Origin: CAZBWS01 sp964495705
GTDB lineage: Bacteria > Pseudomonadota > Gammaproteobacteria > HTCC5015
Assembly (NCBI GenBank): GCA_964495705.1
Contig: CAZBWS010000005.1
Location: 1-64,000 of the forward strand
Direction of reading: 5' to 3'
Length of the DNA stretch: 64,000 nt
The notes beneath the pieces are model-generated. The model was given only the letters and a program-made list of their open reading frames with translations, did not search any database and was not told the DNA's origin. Both the position numbers and the translations under genes were made by a program. Of the stretch, positions 1-9,748 are shown in pieces (the first letter of the stretch is position 1; each line of letters opens with the position of its first letter).

Positions 1-215
1 ATAGTGATGAATAAGTCGCGTGCTGTCTGGCGGCACTGCTTGTGGCGTTTATCTTTAACTAACTACACGCCCCGTTCGTAGTTGGGCTTGCAGTAGCCTA
101 AACCGTCAGACTTCCCCTTTTCTCGTACTCACTCCCTATCTGCCCGTTCAAAAAATGGAAACGGTGGAGTCATTTTTTCAGACGCATCATGAGATGATGC
201 CGTGCTTGCCGATAT

Positions 216-2552
216 CTATGGGCGGCGAATATCGCTCATTTCAACCCATTGAATAGGACTGGCGATGAGTTTATCAGTGCGTAAGGAGTCTCCTGTGTTT
301 TTGTTGATTTCGCCAAAGCTTAGAACACCTGTCGGGCAGCTTTGTACGCAGGCAGAGCAGCGCACACATTGAGGGTCTTGCATTGGTTCGCCTTTGTTGG
401 CGAAGCTCATTACGTCGATACCTTGATGGCAAACACTGGTGCAGACATTACAGCTGATGCATTTGCTCTTGTTAGAAAATATTCTGAAGCGGCTGAAGCG
501 GCCGTAAATGTTCATTAAGGCCGCGAGCGGGCAAGCGAAGCGACACCAAACACGGCCGGAGTATTTGAAGTACAAACCGACTCCCAATATGCCGCCCAGT
601 AGCACATCTACCGTCCACTTCCAGCTGAAGGCGTTGACCAGTTTGTAGTCTTTGTTTTCGCCCTTCAATAGAAAATCAAAGGATTGATGCATCCAGCTGT
701 CTGGATAAATCCAGCCAGTAATTCGAATGACTAATAAAATAAGTGCTGCGAGTAGTATGACCTGGCCGAGCATGTTTAATTTATTCCAGGCAGGGCCGTG
801 GGGCATTTTATGGCGCTGGGTATCACCGAGAGTTTCAGCAAGGGCTCCGCATGAACAGATCCATCCACAGTAAGCACCCTTACCAAATTTATAGACGAGT
901 AGGGGGATGATTACGAAGGTTTGTATGGCGCTGATGATTAGCCAGCCTGTCATAGGCGTTGGGGTGAATACATTATAGACATTTAAAGGCCAGGCCAAGA
1001 TAAAGCCATAGGCATGCCAATAGGCGCGTGGGTGACCCCATTCTGGCCATTGTTGTGCAGCTAAGGCTTCTGCGGAGATGTAGCTAGGGAACAGGTTGTC
1101 AGCAATGGTTTTACCTATGCCGCTGTCGAAGGCGCCAGAGTAACCCAGCAGTGGAAGGATGAGCTCGGGCAATAGAAATAAGGGAATTAATTGTACTAAA
1201 AATAAGCTTAGGGTTTGCGCTTTGACATAGGGTGTCTTTCTTCGCTTGATCCGTTGCCAGCCAAAAAAACCTATACAGCTGGTATACAGAAGGGTGTAGT
1301 AAAAGGAGCGGCTTTTCATGGAGACAACCAAGGTACCCAGTAGGCTGGATCGGTCGTCTACGAGGGCCTGCCAGTTTTCCCCCCAACTCGCCACTAGGCT
1401 GGGGGCGTTGTCGGGAAAGCTGCTTAAATTCCATAGGGCGTTTAAAAAGCCAAAATTCTTCCAGTCGTATAAAGCGATTGCAAAGGCGAAGAACAGGGCA
1501 AAGAATAGCCATCCACGAGCGGTGCTTTCACCCGCGATAGCGATTTTGCTGCGCCTGAAAAAATCTAATGGTGCTTCACGGCCCAGCATAGATAGCACGG
1601 CATCATTGGGTAATATGTGTTCACTACCATCGATACTTTTAAGGCTGACGCTAGACGCGTCAATTTTTTCGACATGGCTATTTAGTTGTAACTTTATTTT
1701 TTTGGCTTTAACGAGTGATTGTAGCTTTTCTATATTGTCACTCTTGGGGCGGGTAAAGGCGGGTTTTCTATAAGAGAGGGTAGTGCGCCCTCCCTGTTCC
1801 GCGATGGAGATAGCAGATTCTAACGCACTGTCGCCACCGCCAACGATAAGTACGTCCTTGTCGTTAAATTCTTTGGGGTCGTGTAAGCGGTTAAATACTT
1901 TGTCGTGATCATTCCCTTGAGCTTCCAATTCGCGGAAGTTGCCCGATCGACCGATAGCCACGATAACTCGTTGTGCGAGTAAGTTGTCTTGTTCCTCTAA
2001 AATGACTTGAAGGTAATCACCTTGACGCTCTATGTGGGAGGCTTGGGATTTTTGACTAGGGATGTTTGCTTGAGATATCTGTGCCTTGAGGTTTTCTAGT
2101 AAATCTTCTTTCACGGAGTTGTCTTGAGTAAAGCTTAGCTCGCCCGCAGGCGTCATACTACTGGGGTAGGTATAGATAGGCTTGGCTTTAGGAAAGTTTT
2201 CAATCGTTGAAAATGCATTGGCAGATTCTATTAAAAGGAAATTCAAACTGTTCTTTTGTGCCTCTAATGCGGCAGCATAGCCGCTTACGCCTCCACCAAT
2301 GATGATTAGGTCAAGTACATCAGGCGGGTTTTTGCGCTGTATGAAACTTTTATCTTGCTGTATATCCTGCACGGCTTTGGCGCCGCTGTCGGCAGAAAAC
2401 TTGAGTAGAGGAACACCAGTGAGGTCCCCAACGATATAGGTTCCTGGCAAGGACGTGGTTCCGTCTGCATTGCTTAAGGGAAGTTTTTCTACGCCGCCAG
2501 CGGGCCATTTCCCGTGTAGCCAGTGAGTATATTGTTTGACTAAACTGATCAT
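216..2552 (-). CDS. NAD(P)/FAD-binding and polyferredoxin membrane fusion protein
   Basis: This 778-residue fusion combines a soluble pyridine-nucleotide oxidoreductase with a membrane iron-sulfur protein. Near residues 84-96 it has a Rossmann FAD motif (IIIGGGVSGYAAALEA). A second nucleotide motif (VLIVGGGDSALESA) follows around residue 236. The fold resembles thioredoxin reductase, but no CxxC redox pair is evident. The C-terminal half has several hydrophobic segments and NapH/RdxA-like cysteine motifs (CGWICSCG, CRFACPLAA), then two ferredoxin-type clusters (CISCNVCTSVCHQ and CVRCSACVQSCP). It is the last gene of its operon. Its ATG overlaps the upstream TGA by 4 bp, so it is probably translationally coupled to the glycosyltransferase before it. 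It probably passes electrons between NAD(P)H and a membrane or quinone partner; substrate and role are unknown. Confidence 0.8.
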   Translation of the reverse strand: MISLVKQYTHWLHGKWPAGGVEKLPLSNADGTTSLPGTYIVGDLTGVPLLKFSADSGAKAVQDIQQDKSFIQRKNPPDVLDLIIIGGGVSGYAAALEAQKNSLNFLLIESANAFSTIENFPKAKPIYTYPSSMTPAGELSFTQDNSVKEDLLENLKAQISQANIPSQKSQASHIERQGDYLQVILEEQDNLLAQRVIVAIGRSGNFRELEAQGNDHDKVFNRLHDPKEFNDKDVLIVGGGDSALESAISIAEQGGRTTLSYRKPAFTRPKSDNIEKLQSLVKAKKIKLQLNSHVEKIDASSVSLKSIDGSEHILPNDAVLSMLGREAPLDFFRRSKIAIAGESTARGWLFFALFFAFAIALYDWKNFGFLNALWNLSSFPDNAPSLVASWGENWQALVDDRSSLLGTLVVSMKSRSFYYTLLYTSCIGFFGWQRIKRRKTPYVKAQTLSLFLVQLIPLFLLPELILPLLGYSGAFDSGIGKTIADNLFPSYISAEALAAQQWPEWGHPRAYWHAYGFILAWPLNVYNVFTPTPMTGWLIISAIQTFVIIPLLVYKFGKGAYCGWICSCGALAETLGDTQRHKMPHGPAWNKLNMLGQVILLAALILLVIRITGWIYPDSWMHQSFDFLLKGENKDYKLVNAFSWKWTVDVLLGGILGVGLYFKYSGRVWCRFACPLAALMNIYGRFSRFRIFSNKSKCISCNVCTSVCHQGIDVMSFANKGEPMQDPQCVRCSACVQSCPTGVLSFGEINKNTGDSLRTDKLIASPIQWVEMSDIRRP

Positions 2553-3913
2553 AGTGCAGGTGCCTGTGATGATTTTTTATCGTTGAATTTGGTGTGTAGA
2601 AATAAGCCAATGCCTAAGCCAGCTGCGAGTATAAATAGAGGCCATTGCGCAGGCGCCCAGTTATTGCAGCAGGCGAATTGACCCAGCACTTCATAGCTCA
2701 GTGGTGCTAGTAATATCCATAGTAATAACCATGGCCGGGTATACATACTCAATAACGGTACTAAGGGCATTAAGTACCAGGGGAATATAACAGGGCTGAG
2801 CAGTAGGGGGAGGGCGAGCATGTACTGAATGGAAGCGTATATCGTGTTTTGTTGGTTGGTACTAGGTGACCTTCGACCTATTTGAAAGCAGCGCCAGGCG
2901 ATCAACGCTGAAACAGAGGCTAGAGTGGTGAGGATGACGATGATCAATGTATTGCTAGATAAGAGGCTTTCTAGTGTTTGAAAGGCGGGGGAACCGAAAC
3001 GCCATTTTTGAAAAAATATTGAAATACTGCCAATGGGTCGAAAGCCTAAGAGAAACATTAGCGCATAGGCGGAAATAATGACACTGATGGTGCTGGCACA
3101 TAGGGTAAATGCGTCTTTGCGGCTGCGGGCACTGAAAAATAAAGGTAGTAGTAAAGCTAGAGGTAATAATTTTACCAAGGTGCCTAATGCAATGAAGACA
3201 CCACTGAGCAATAATTTATTGCGTTGCCAAGCCCATATGCATAAGCATACAAATAAGGTAGAAAAAGCGTCTACATGGGCGCCAACCCCGGTCTCTAAAA
3301 TTAATAGAGGAGATAGTGCTATTAAAGGAAGGTAGGCCAGACGTTGTATGTGTTGCAGTATCAAAGCGCTGGCGCATAGGCTGCCAATGCTCGCGAAGGC
3401 GACTAATATCTTCCAAACGACACTGGCATAGGTAATGCCGGCAGATGCGGATAGGCTAAACAGGCCGAGTGCAAGGGGAGGATACAAAGTGGTGTATTTT
3501 GCATGTTCAGGCGGTGGAGCCCACTGGTTTTTAAGTTGAGTGAGTTGGTTATTGTTGTGATTAATGGAGTAAGGGTCTAAACCTTCTAAGGCAATTTTAC
3601 CATCAAATAAATACCGCGTTATATCATTAGAGGTATAGCTATCTATCGGGATAAGTATTAGGTGTGCTATCAGAGCAATGCCGAGCAGATGTTGGCAATC
3701 ACTAATGCTGTGCAGTGGTGGAGCGTATTTCCAGGCGCTCAGCATACATAGACTTAGCCAAGCGAACTGCAATATCGTTATGGTGCCTGTATATTGTGCC
3801 CCCCATAAGCCTATGCCTTGTTGAATATCAATAATGAAATAGCTACTTAGTACTCCAAGTAAGGCAAGCAATAAGCTTGCATAGTAAATCGGCGAATTAG
3901 TTGATGACCGCAT
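2549..3913 (-). CDS. GT-C type membrane glycosyltransferase
   Basis: This 454-residue protein is hydrophobic throughout, with roughly ten or more membrane segments. It has the features of polyprenyl-phosphate-sugar-dependent GT-C enzymes: a first-loop acidic motif (SNDITRYLFDGK with GLDPY, about residues 94-113), a YPPLA motif, VGAHVDAF, and a GTLVKLLPLALLLP segment. Such enzymes transfer a sugar from a lipid carrier on the periplasmic side of the inner membrane. Its ATG overlaps the stop codon of the upstream GT2 gene by one base (TAATG), and its stop overlaps the next start by 4 bp. The three genes are therefore very likely made together. Which sugar and acceptor it uses cannot be read from the sequence. 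Confidence 0.75.
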   Translation of the reverse strand: MRSSTNSPIYYASLLLALLGVLSSYFIIDIQQGIGLWGAQYTGTITILQFAWLSLCMLSAWKYAPPLHSISDCQHLLGIALIAHLILIPIDSYTSNDITRYLFDGKIALEGLDPYSINHNNNQLTQLKNQWAPPPEHAKYTTLYPPLALGLFSLSASAGITYASVVWKILVAFASIGSLCASALILQHIQRLAYLPLIALSPLLILETGVGAHVDAFSTLFVCLCIWAWQRNKLLLSGVFIALGTLVKLLPLALLLPLFFSARSRKDAFTLCASTISVIISAYALMFLLGFRPIGSISIFFQKWRFGSPAFQTLESLLSSNTLIIVILTTLASVSALIAWRCFQIGRRSPSTNQQNTIYASIQYMLALPLLLSPVIFPWYLMPLVPLLSMYTRPWLLLWILLAPLSYEVLGQFACCNNWAPAQWPLFILAAGLGIGLFLHTKFNDKKSSQAPAL

Positions 3914-5379
3914 TAATTCTTTAATTGCTGGTAGCTAATAAAGCTACTAATAGCGGTGCTGGCGTAGCCGATAACTAAAAAGCTCACAAAGGGAAGCATT
4001 AGCCAGTGTTGGTTTACGACTCCCCACGCTAAGACTACGGAAAATATGACAGCTAACAGGAGTTCATAAAACGCCCCTCTGGGAGCGACCGCTTTATAGC
4101 TTTTTTGGCTGTTGGCAGAGGCGGTCTTTAACTCTCCACTTTTAGGCGTGCGTACAAACTCACTGCTTTGCCCACGTAAAGCCTCGGTGGCGGCGCGAGC
4201 ATTGTTAAATGAAAGCTGAATGCCGATTAAAAATAATCGTGGAATGCTTAGGATAGCATTGCGCCTGGAGCGCCCCAAAGCAAATTGACCAAAGACAAGG
4301 TAGGCCATGTGACCGCCGGTTGCGAGTAGCAGAAGGGGAAGGTCTAGCCACCAGATATACTCAATATTGAATTGATCCCGTATCCAAATGCTCGGGATTA
4401 AAAATACAATAGTATCCACAAGCATTAATAAATAAGCTAAATTATTGGCTAGATGAAAACTGGATTCTATTTTGTAACGAAGCTTGATGGGAGCAGCCCA
4501 AACCTTGGGCAGCATTTTTAACATGACTTCTATACCGCCCTTGGCCCAGCGGTGTTGCTGGCTTTTGAAGGCGTTCATGTCCGCGGGTATTTCACCACCA
4601 CAACTGACGTTGTTGAGGTAGCGCATTTTCCAACCGCGAAGTTGTGCCCGATAGCTCAAATCTAAGTCTTCGGTAAGTGTGTCTGCACACCAGTGCCCAG
4701 AGTCAATGATGGCGCTCTCACGCCATATTCCTGCAGTGCCATTAAAATTTAAAAAGGCGCCACTGGCGAAACGTACGGTTTGTTCTAGGCCGAAATGAGC
4801 GTCTAGCAAAATTGCTTGAGTCTCGGTAAGGCGACTACTGTCACGGTTTAGGTGTTCCCAGCGGAACTGCAACATGCCGACTTTCGAATCAGTAAAGTGG
4901 TGGATAGTGTCTTTGAGTAAACTAGGCTGAGGTAGGAAGTCAGCATCAAATATAGCAATAAATTCGCCACTTGAATGTTGCATTGCATCCTTTAGTGCTC
5001 CAGCTTTATAGCCTTGGCGAATACTTCTTTGCACATGTTGAATGTTGATGCCCTGCTGTTGATATAGAGCGACTTGCTCGGCAATGATGTCGCAAGTTTC
5101 ATCGTTAGAATCATCAATGATTTGTATTTGCAATTTATCTGTGGGGTAGTCTAGTGCCGCCACCGCATCAACAACGCGACGTGCAACAAATTGCTCATTG
5201 TACAAAGGCACTTGCACCGTGACTTTGGGCAAATCGTTAAACTCACTTTGCACAACTGCGGTATGCTTTCTGTAGTACAGCCAGCGCAATACCATCGACA
5301 GGCGATGTAAGCCGAATAGGCAAAGAATAAACAGCAATACGAAGTGTGTTGCCAGCAGGCTTAAGCTAAGAGCAGACAT
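3913..5379 (-). CDS. Cellulose synthase-like family 2 glycosyltransferase
   Basis: This is a processive-type GT2 synthase of 488 residues. An N-terminal membrane segment is followed by a GT-A domain with VPLYNE, the nucleotide-binding IIDDSND, the metal-binding DAD (about residue 140), TEDLDLSYRAQ with the catalytic acid, and QQHRWAKG (the QxxRW signature). Three or four C-terminal membrane helices follow. The arrangement matches glucomannan/mannan synthases (CslA-like) and related bacterial polysaccharide synthases. Divergent manC could supply GDP-mannose, which makes a mannose-containing polymer a reasonable guess. The gene starts 3 bp after the stop of the beta-barrel gene and overlaps the GT-C gene by one base. 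Confidence 0.82.
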   Translation of the reverse strand: MSALSLSLLATHFVLLFILCLFGLHRLSMVLRWLYYRKHTAVVQSEFNDLPKVTVQVPLYNEQFVARRVVDAVAALDYPTDKLQIQIIDDSNDETCDIIAEQVALYQQQGINIQHVQRSIRQGYKAGALKDAMQHSSGEFIAIFDADFLPQPSLLKDTIHHFTDSKVGMLQFRWEHLNRDSSRLTETQAILLDAHFGLEQTVRFASGAFLNFNGTAGIWRESAIIDSGHWCADTLTEDLDLSYRAQLRGWKMRYLNNVSCGGEIPADMNAFKSQQHRWAKGGIEVMLKMLPKVWAAPIKLRYKIESSFHLANNLAYLLMLVDTIVFLIPSIWIRDQFNIEYIWWLDLPLLLLATGGHMAYLVFGQFALGRSRRNAILSIPRLFLIGIQLSFNNARAATEALRGQSSEFVRTPKSGELKTASANSQKSYKAVAPRGAFYELLLAVIFSVVLAWGVVNQHWLMLPFVSFLVIGYASTAISSFISYQQLKN

Positions 5380-5382
5380 CGA

Positions 5383-6222
5383 TTAGTAAACCCGGGTTAA
5401 ACCTATTTGAAACCCTTTACCTGATAAGGCTTGGCTGCCGAAGATGTCTTCATTATAAGTAGCCTCTATACCCCATTGGCTACCGGCTTTGTTTTTCCCA
5501 AAGGTCCAACCTGCCGTGAGTTCGAATTTGCCAAGATCAAATTCTGGGGTTACCGACAAATTACTGCCGCCTGCCTCATCCGCATTCTTTACGCTTTTAA
5601 TACCGTCAAGCTTGGTACGGAAATACAGCTTGTCAGTCGCAGAAAAGCCATACTCAACTAAATAGCGGTATTCATCGGAAGGGTTCCCATTGCGCAAGCG
5701 GTAGCCTGCCTCGAGGCCGAAATAACCAAATTTATTTAAGCTTTTACCGATTAATAGGCGTGCTTCGTAATCGTGTTGACCGTTACCTCTAGGAAGCTCT
5801 GCATCTTTATTGTAGAAAAAAGGTGTTTTAACTAAAAAAGAAGAGGCGATTACTAATGACTTTGTATCCCACTGTTTGCGTAGACCTATTTCTGTGTCGC
5901 CTAGACCATTGCTACTCAATGTTTGGTTGTTAGTGTCAGTTTGCTCTATATCTTGGTATAGCAACGAGCCATAGATTGCCCAGTTATTACCTAGCCCATG
6001 CTCTCCATAATAGGATAGGTTTTGCCCCTTGAATTCCTTGAAATCTGGATTGCTGTTGCCAAATAGCTCGGTGGCTTCGTAGTTGCTAATGGCGATTTTG
6101 TTGTAGCCACTGTCCTTCGCAGGAACCCAAGCTCCAGCTAGAGCGAGAGGAGAGGCTAGTAGGGCAGTGCTGCAGAGGGAGGATAGGCTGAGTAGTTTGA
6201 AATTACAGCTAATAGTCTTCAT
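5383..6222 (-). CDS. Predicted outer-membrane beta-barrel protein
   Basis: This 279-residue protein has a clear Sec signal peptide (basic start, then LLSLSSLCSTALLASPLALA, cleavage near residue 29). The mature part has alternating short strands rich in aromatic and polar residues, and ends in Tyr in a strand (GLTRVY), as outer-membrane barrels do. It is the first gene of the operon with GT2, GT-C and the FAD/FeS protein. By position it may export or anchor the polymer those enzymes make. The layout recalls the three-gene xagABC-type glycan loci of Xanthomonas (outer-membrane protein, glycosyltransferase, membrane protein), but I cannot confirm homology. Function is inferred from context only. 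Confidence 0.65.
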   Translation of the reverse strand: MKTISCNFKLLSLSSLCSTALLASPLALAGAWVPAKDSGYNKIAISNYEATELFGNSNPDFKEFKGQNLSYYGEHGLGNNWAIYGSLLYQDIEQTDTNNQTLSSNGLGDTEIGLRKQWDTKSLVIASSFLVKTPFFYNKDAELPRGNGQHDYEARLLIGKSLNKFGYFGLEAGYRLRNGNPSDEYRYLVEYGFSATDKLYFRTKLDGIKSVKNADEAGGSNLSVTPEFDLGKFELTAGWTFGKNKAGSQWGIEATYNEDIFGSQALSGKGFQIGLTRVY

Positions 6223-6474
6223 TGCTGGATCGCTTGTGTTTTTTATTGCAAGGTTACTTTCGACTAGCTATTTCTGTATAAGTTCTGATTTTTATACACT
6301 TACTTAATAATTTAATGTGCTTGTTTAATTTTCTTGAGAATTTTTGTGCTTTAGCCTTGTCCTAGTCAAGGCTGTGATTCGGTTTGTTATGATTTTTTAA
6401 TTGTTATGCCGTCTTTTTGATAGTGATGTGTTTTCACTAGTATTACTAAATTTTTAACCTGGAAATTATTTAGC

Positions 6475-7890
6475 ATGATTCTTCCTGTACTTATTTCAGG
6501 CGGCAATGGAAGCCGTTTATGGCCCTTGTCTCGAGAACAATACCCTAAGCAGTTTTTGGCACTGGACTCGTCAAGTAGCATGTTGCAATTGACTTTGGCT
6601 AGGCTGAAGGGCTTGTCGGTACTGCCGCCTTTGTTGGTGTGCAATGAAAGCCATCGCTTCATTATTGCTGAGCAGCTTCGGCAGTCTCAGAGTGATAATA
6701 GCGGTATTATTTTAGAACCCGTCGGCAGAGACACTGCACCTGCTATTGCCTTGGCGGCGCTGCATGCGTTAGAACAGGGAGAGGACCCCTTGTTACTGGT
6801 TCTGGCCACAGACCATATTATACAAGATACTGCAGCTTTTCATGCTGCTGTTACTAAGGCGGAAGCAGTAGCTCAGTCTGGCGCTATGCTAACATTTGGT
6901 ATCGTACCTAGTTTAGCTGAAACAGCCTATGGTTATATTCAAAAAGGCAGCGCCTTGGATGATTCTAATTCTGCTATTTTTCAGGTTTCCAGTTTTGTTG
7001 AAAAACCGAACAAGGAAATGGCTGAGGCTTATTTGAGCAGTGGAGACTATTTATGGAATAGCGGTATGTTCATGTTCAAGGCGAGTCGCTATTTAGAAGA
7101 GCTAGAAAATTTTTCACCGTTAATTTATCAGGCTTGTAAAAAGGCTAGCCATAACACACAGAAGGATATGGATTTTATGCGTATTAATGCACAGTCTTTT
7201 GAAGACTGTCCTAGTTGTTCTATTGATTACGCGGTGATGGAAAATACACAGTCAGCGGTGGTTGTGTCTTTAGATGCGGGCTGGAATGATGTGGGATCTT
7301 GGTCGAGCTTGTGGGAGGTGAGTGCAAAAAATAATCAAGGTAATACTTGTATGGGCGATGTGATTAGTGTTGATAGCCACAATTGCTATATACATGGTCA
7401 AGATCGCTTGGTGGCAACATTGGGTTTGCAGGACTTAGTGGTAGTTGATACCCCAGATGCTTTGTTAGTTGCGGATAAGAATCAAGTACAAAAGGTAAAA
7501 GAGATTATTTCTGAGCTTAAGTCCCAGGGCAGAAAGGAACATATTTTACATCGCGAAGTCAGCCGCCCTTGGGGGCAATATGATTTGATTGGTAAGGGTG
7601 AACGCTATCAAGTTAAACGTATAACAGTGCACCCTGGGGAAAGTCTCTCCTTGCAAAAGCACCATCACCGCGCTGAACACTGGATTGTTGTATCAGGTAC
7701 GGCCCTAGTGGTACGAGGGCAGGAACAGTTTTTAGTATCCGAAAATGAATCAACTTACATTCCTGTGGGGGAAGTACATTCACTGGAAAACCCAGGAAAA
7801 ATTGATTTGCAGTTGATTGAGGTTCAATCAGGCTCGTATTTAGGCGAAGATGACATTGTACGTATCGATGATAAATATGGACGTTTATAG
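6475..7890 (+). CDS. manC: Mannose-1-phosphate guanylyltransferase / mannose-6-phosphate isomerase
   Basis: This is a bifunctional 471-residue enzyme making GDP-mannose. The N-terminal nucleotidyltransferase has the GGNGSRLWPLSREQYPKQF signature (residues 8-26), EPVGRDTAPA, FVEKP and the WNSGMFMF and DVGSW motifs. The C-terminal cupin is the type II phosphomannose isomerase, with RPWGQYD and the metal-binding QKHHHRAEHW segment around residue 385. Length and domain order match the ManC/AlgA/CpsB family. It is divergent from the glycosyltransferase operon across a 252-bp AT-rich gap, which suggests coordinated supply of GDP-mannose for a surface polysaccharide. No phosphomannomutase gene is present in the window. 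Confidence 0.95.
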   Translation: MILPVLISGGNGSRLWPLSREQYPKQFLALDSSSSMLQLTLARLKGLSVLPPLLVCNESHRFIIAEQLRQSQSDNSGIILEPVGRDTAPAIALAALHALEQGEDPLLLVLATDHIIQDTAAFHAAVTKAEAVAQSGAMLTFGIVPSLAETAYGYIQKGSALDDSNSAIFQVSSFVEKPNKEMAEAYLSSGDYLWNSGMFMFKASRYLEELENFSPLIYQACKKASHNTQKDMDFMRINAQSFEDCPSCSIDYAVMENTQSAVVVSLDAGWNDVGSWSSLWEVSAKNNQGNTCMGDVISVDSHNCYIHGQDRLVATLGLQDLVVVDTPDALLVADKNQVQKVKEIISELKSQGRKEHILHREVSRPWGQYDLIGKGERYQVKRITVHPGESLSLQKHHHRAEHWIVVSGTALVVRGQEQFLVSENESTYIPVGEVHSLENPGKIDLQLIEVQSGSYLGEDDIVRIDDKYGRL

Positions 7891-8031
7891 AGTTGCTATT
7901 AATAAAGACTCGATTCACATGCCCAAGAAAGTGCCGTAAATCTGTAATAACAACGCCTAGCCTTTTCGCATTAAACCCTGTTAGGATTTATTTTTCTCAG
8001 GTGTTGGTAATATTATTTAATTGGAGTGGTT

Positions 8032-8556
8032 ATGAGCGTACAGCTATACGTTAAGATGTTTTTTATTTTACTGCTCTCAAACTCAGCAGCATTGGCAGCG
8101 GTTGAAGCTTCAGTTGATGAATGGGTTAAGCTTAAATCAAAGATAATAAGAAAATTCCCCTCTGTAGAGCATGTAAGGCCTAGTCAATTATCAAAAGATG
8201 ATATGTCAAAATACATATTGATTGATGTTAGAGAACCCAATGAATATGCCGTTAGCCATATTGAGGGTGCTATCAATTTACTCGACAGTAATAAAGTTGA
8301 GGCCTTGGCAAAAAGCCATCCTTCGAAAACACTACTATTATACTGTTCTGTGGGCTATCGCTCCTCATTGATGGCTCAAGAATTAATGGATGGCGGCGTG
8401 GTTAATGTGAAAAATATAGAAGGGTCAATATTTGAATGGGTGAATGATGGAAATGATGTTGTAAGGGGAGGCAAGGAGACACAATTTGTTCACCCTTTTA
8501 ATAAGTCTTGGGGGCGGTATTTAGAGAGTGAATATTGGGTTAAAGATGATGACTGA
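8032..8556 (+). CDS. Exported single-domain rhodanese-like protein
   Basis: The predicted protein has 174 residues, with a signal peptide (FILLLSNSAALAA, cleavage near residue 23) and one rhodanese domain. The domain shows IDVREPNEY (about residues 64-72) and an active-site loop CSVGYRS with Cys105. Rhodaneses move sulfane sulfur through a persulfide on this Cys; the natural substrate here is unknown. I chose ATG 8032, because a GGAG at 8023-8026 is well spaced for it, and the in-frame GTG at 8026 overlaps that ribosome site. It stands alone between manC and the convergent LpxR-like gene, so the neighbours give no pathway. Confidence 0.8.
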   Translation: MSVQLYVKMFFILLLSNSAALAAVEASVDEWVKLKSKIIRKFPSVEHVRPSQLSKDDMSKYILIDVREPNEYAVSHIEGAINLLDSNKVEALAKSHPSKTLLLYCSVGYRSSLMAQELMDGGVVNVKNIEGSIFEWVNDGNDVVRGGKETQFVHPFNKSWGRYLESEYWVKDDD

Positions 8557-8570
8557 GCCGAGTTTAAATT

Positions 8571-8589
8571 ATTAAGGTTATGCCTTAAT
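8571..8589. terminator. Possible bidirectional terminator hairpin
   Basis: Between the convergent rhodanese and LpxR-like genes lies a 7-bp perfect stem (ATTAAGG at 8571-8577, CCTTAAT at 8583-8589) with a 5-base loop. It is AT-rich and lacks a strong T-run, so terminator function is only plausible. Confidence 0.35.
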
Positions 8590-8595
8590 AGGCTT

Positions 8596-9717
8596 TTATT
8601 TAAAAACATGGGTTAAAATAAATGCGCCCCACGTTAATGACCTATCCGATAACCCTGTTTTTACTTCACTAGTTTGATGGCGTAGAACATAAGAGATACG
8701 AAATCCTGAGCTTAGCTCTTTTGTTAGCCCGAGCCAAGCCTCGCCAACGACGGGGTTGATGTCATCGCTACTTAATTCAAAAGCACTATCTCTAAACTGG
8801 CCTTGCAAAAAAGCATTGTAGGCAACAGCTTTTACCCCTAGCCCTCCAGATAAATATAGCTCATCTCTTTTACTGGAAAGGCTAGATTCTGCGAAGCTTT
8901 TATCGCCATAGCTACCAATTTTGTTGTTGAGTTTCCACCAAGGTGTGCGTAAACGGCCCCAGCGCCAAGACAAATTGGCACCTGTTTCAGTTAGATAACC
9001 TAAGCTGACATTTGTTGACCAACTCGCATTTAAGTTTGGGTTGCTGATATCAAAGTGCTTTTGATAGGACAGTGCGTAACGGCCAGTGATCTCTCCGCCG
9101 TCAGATATTTGGTTGTCCCAACCCTCTGCTTCGTCAGATCCCGTCGCGGAATGAATTCCATTTTGCAAGTCACCAACAGCACTTAGGCCTAGCGCACCTA
9201 GAGCTAAGGATGTTGTTATACTTGACCTATTATCGAAGTCCATTCTAGTTTGTGAATTAGACATGTATAGGAGGCTAGAATAAGGCCTGTCATTAAAAAC
9301 AGGTGTGCTTGTAGATATGTCTAATGGAGTAAAAGCTGAAAAGCCAAGTTCGCAACTATGTATCAGTTCAGACTTAAGGTTTTTTTGCCGATCGGATAAA
9401 ATTAAGTTACTGAGTCCAGATAGCCATTTATCTAGAGTAATAGGATGATCTTCAATATTTGCGCCCGAAAAACTAACAGCGACCCCGCCAGTATAATCTC
9501 GGTCTTCGCTGCCGGGAACAAATAAGTCATTATCTAAATACAGTGACCAAGAGGTTCTCCCTGACTCTTTATGCTTACCTGCTTTATTTTCGTTAAGCTG
9601 AATGGGCGTGTGATTAAGGTTGATTTCAGGGGAGGTAGACTCACTGGACTCTGATACTCCTGAAAACACAAACAGCGTAAAAAAGATCAGGCGAAAATGT
9701 TTTCTTTGTAGAGTCAT
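8596..9717 (-). CDS. LpxR-type lipid A 3'-O-deacylase family (DUF2219)
   Basis: This predicted outer-membrane protein has 373 residues and a signal peptide (LIFFTLFVFSGVSES). The mature part opens with the family signature SLYLDNDLFVPGSEDRDYTGGV, which carries the Asn-Asp pair of the LpxR active site. It also contains the QNGIHSATGSDEAEGWDNQ segment, whose His matches the LpxR catalytic His. It ends with a strand closing in Phe-Lys. In characterised LpxR the enzyme removes the 3'-acyloxyacyl group of lipid A in the outer membrane. I chose ATG 9717 over the upstream ATG at 9735, because a run of six Gs lies about nine bases before 9717 while nothing precedes the other. Confidence 0.8.
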   Translation of the reverse strand: MTLQRKHFRLIFFTLFVFSGVSESSESTSPEINLNHTPIQLNENKAGKHKESGRTSWSLYLDNDLFVPGSEDRDYTGGVAVSFSGANIEDHPITLDKWLSGLSNLILSDRQKNLKSELIHSCELGFSAFTPLDISTSTPVFNDRPYSSLLYMSNSQTRMDFDNRSSITTSLALGALGLSAVGDLQNGIHSATGSDEAEGWDNQISDGGEITGRYALSYQKHFDISNPNLNASWSTNVSLGYLTETGANLSWRWGRLRTPWWKLNNKIGSYGDKSFAESSLSSKRDELYLSGGLGVKAVAYNAFLQGQFRDSAFELSSDDINPVVGEAWLGLTKELSSGFRISYVLRHQTSEVKTGLSDRSLTWGAFILTHVFK

Positions 9718-9748
9718 AGAGTCTTGCCCCCCCATATGTAAAAATAAT

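Noticed and set aside
184..200. GCATCAT-GAG-ATGATGC hairpin 16 bp after the end of the first minus-strand gene
   Set aside because: A 7-bp stem in the right place for a terminator, but the base run after it on the minus strand is A-rich rather than T-rich, so I do not call it one.
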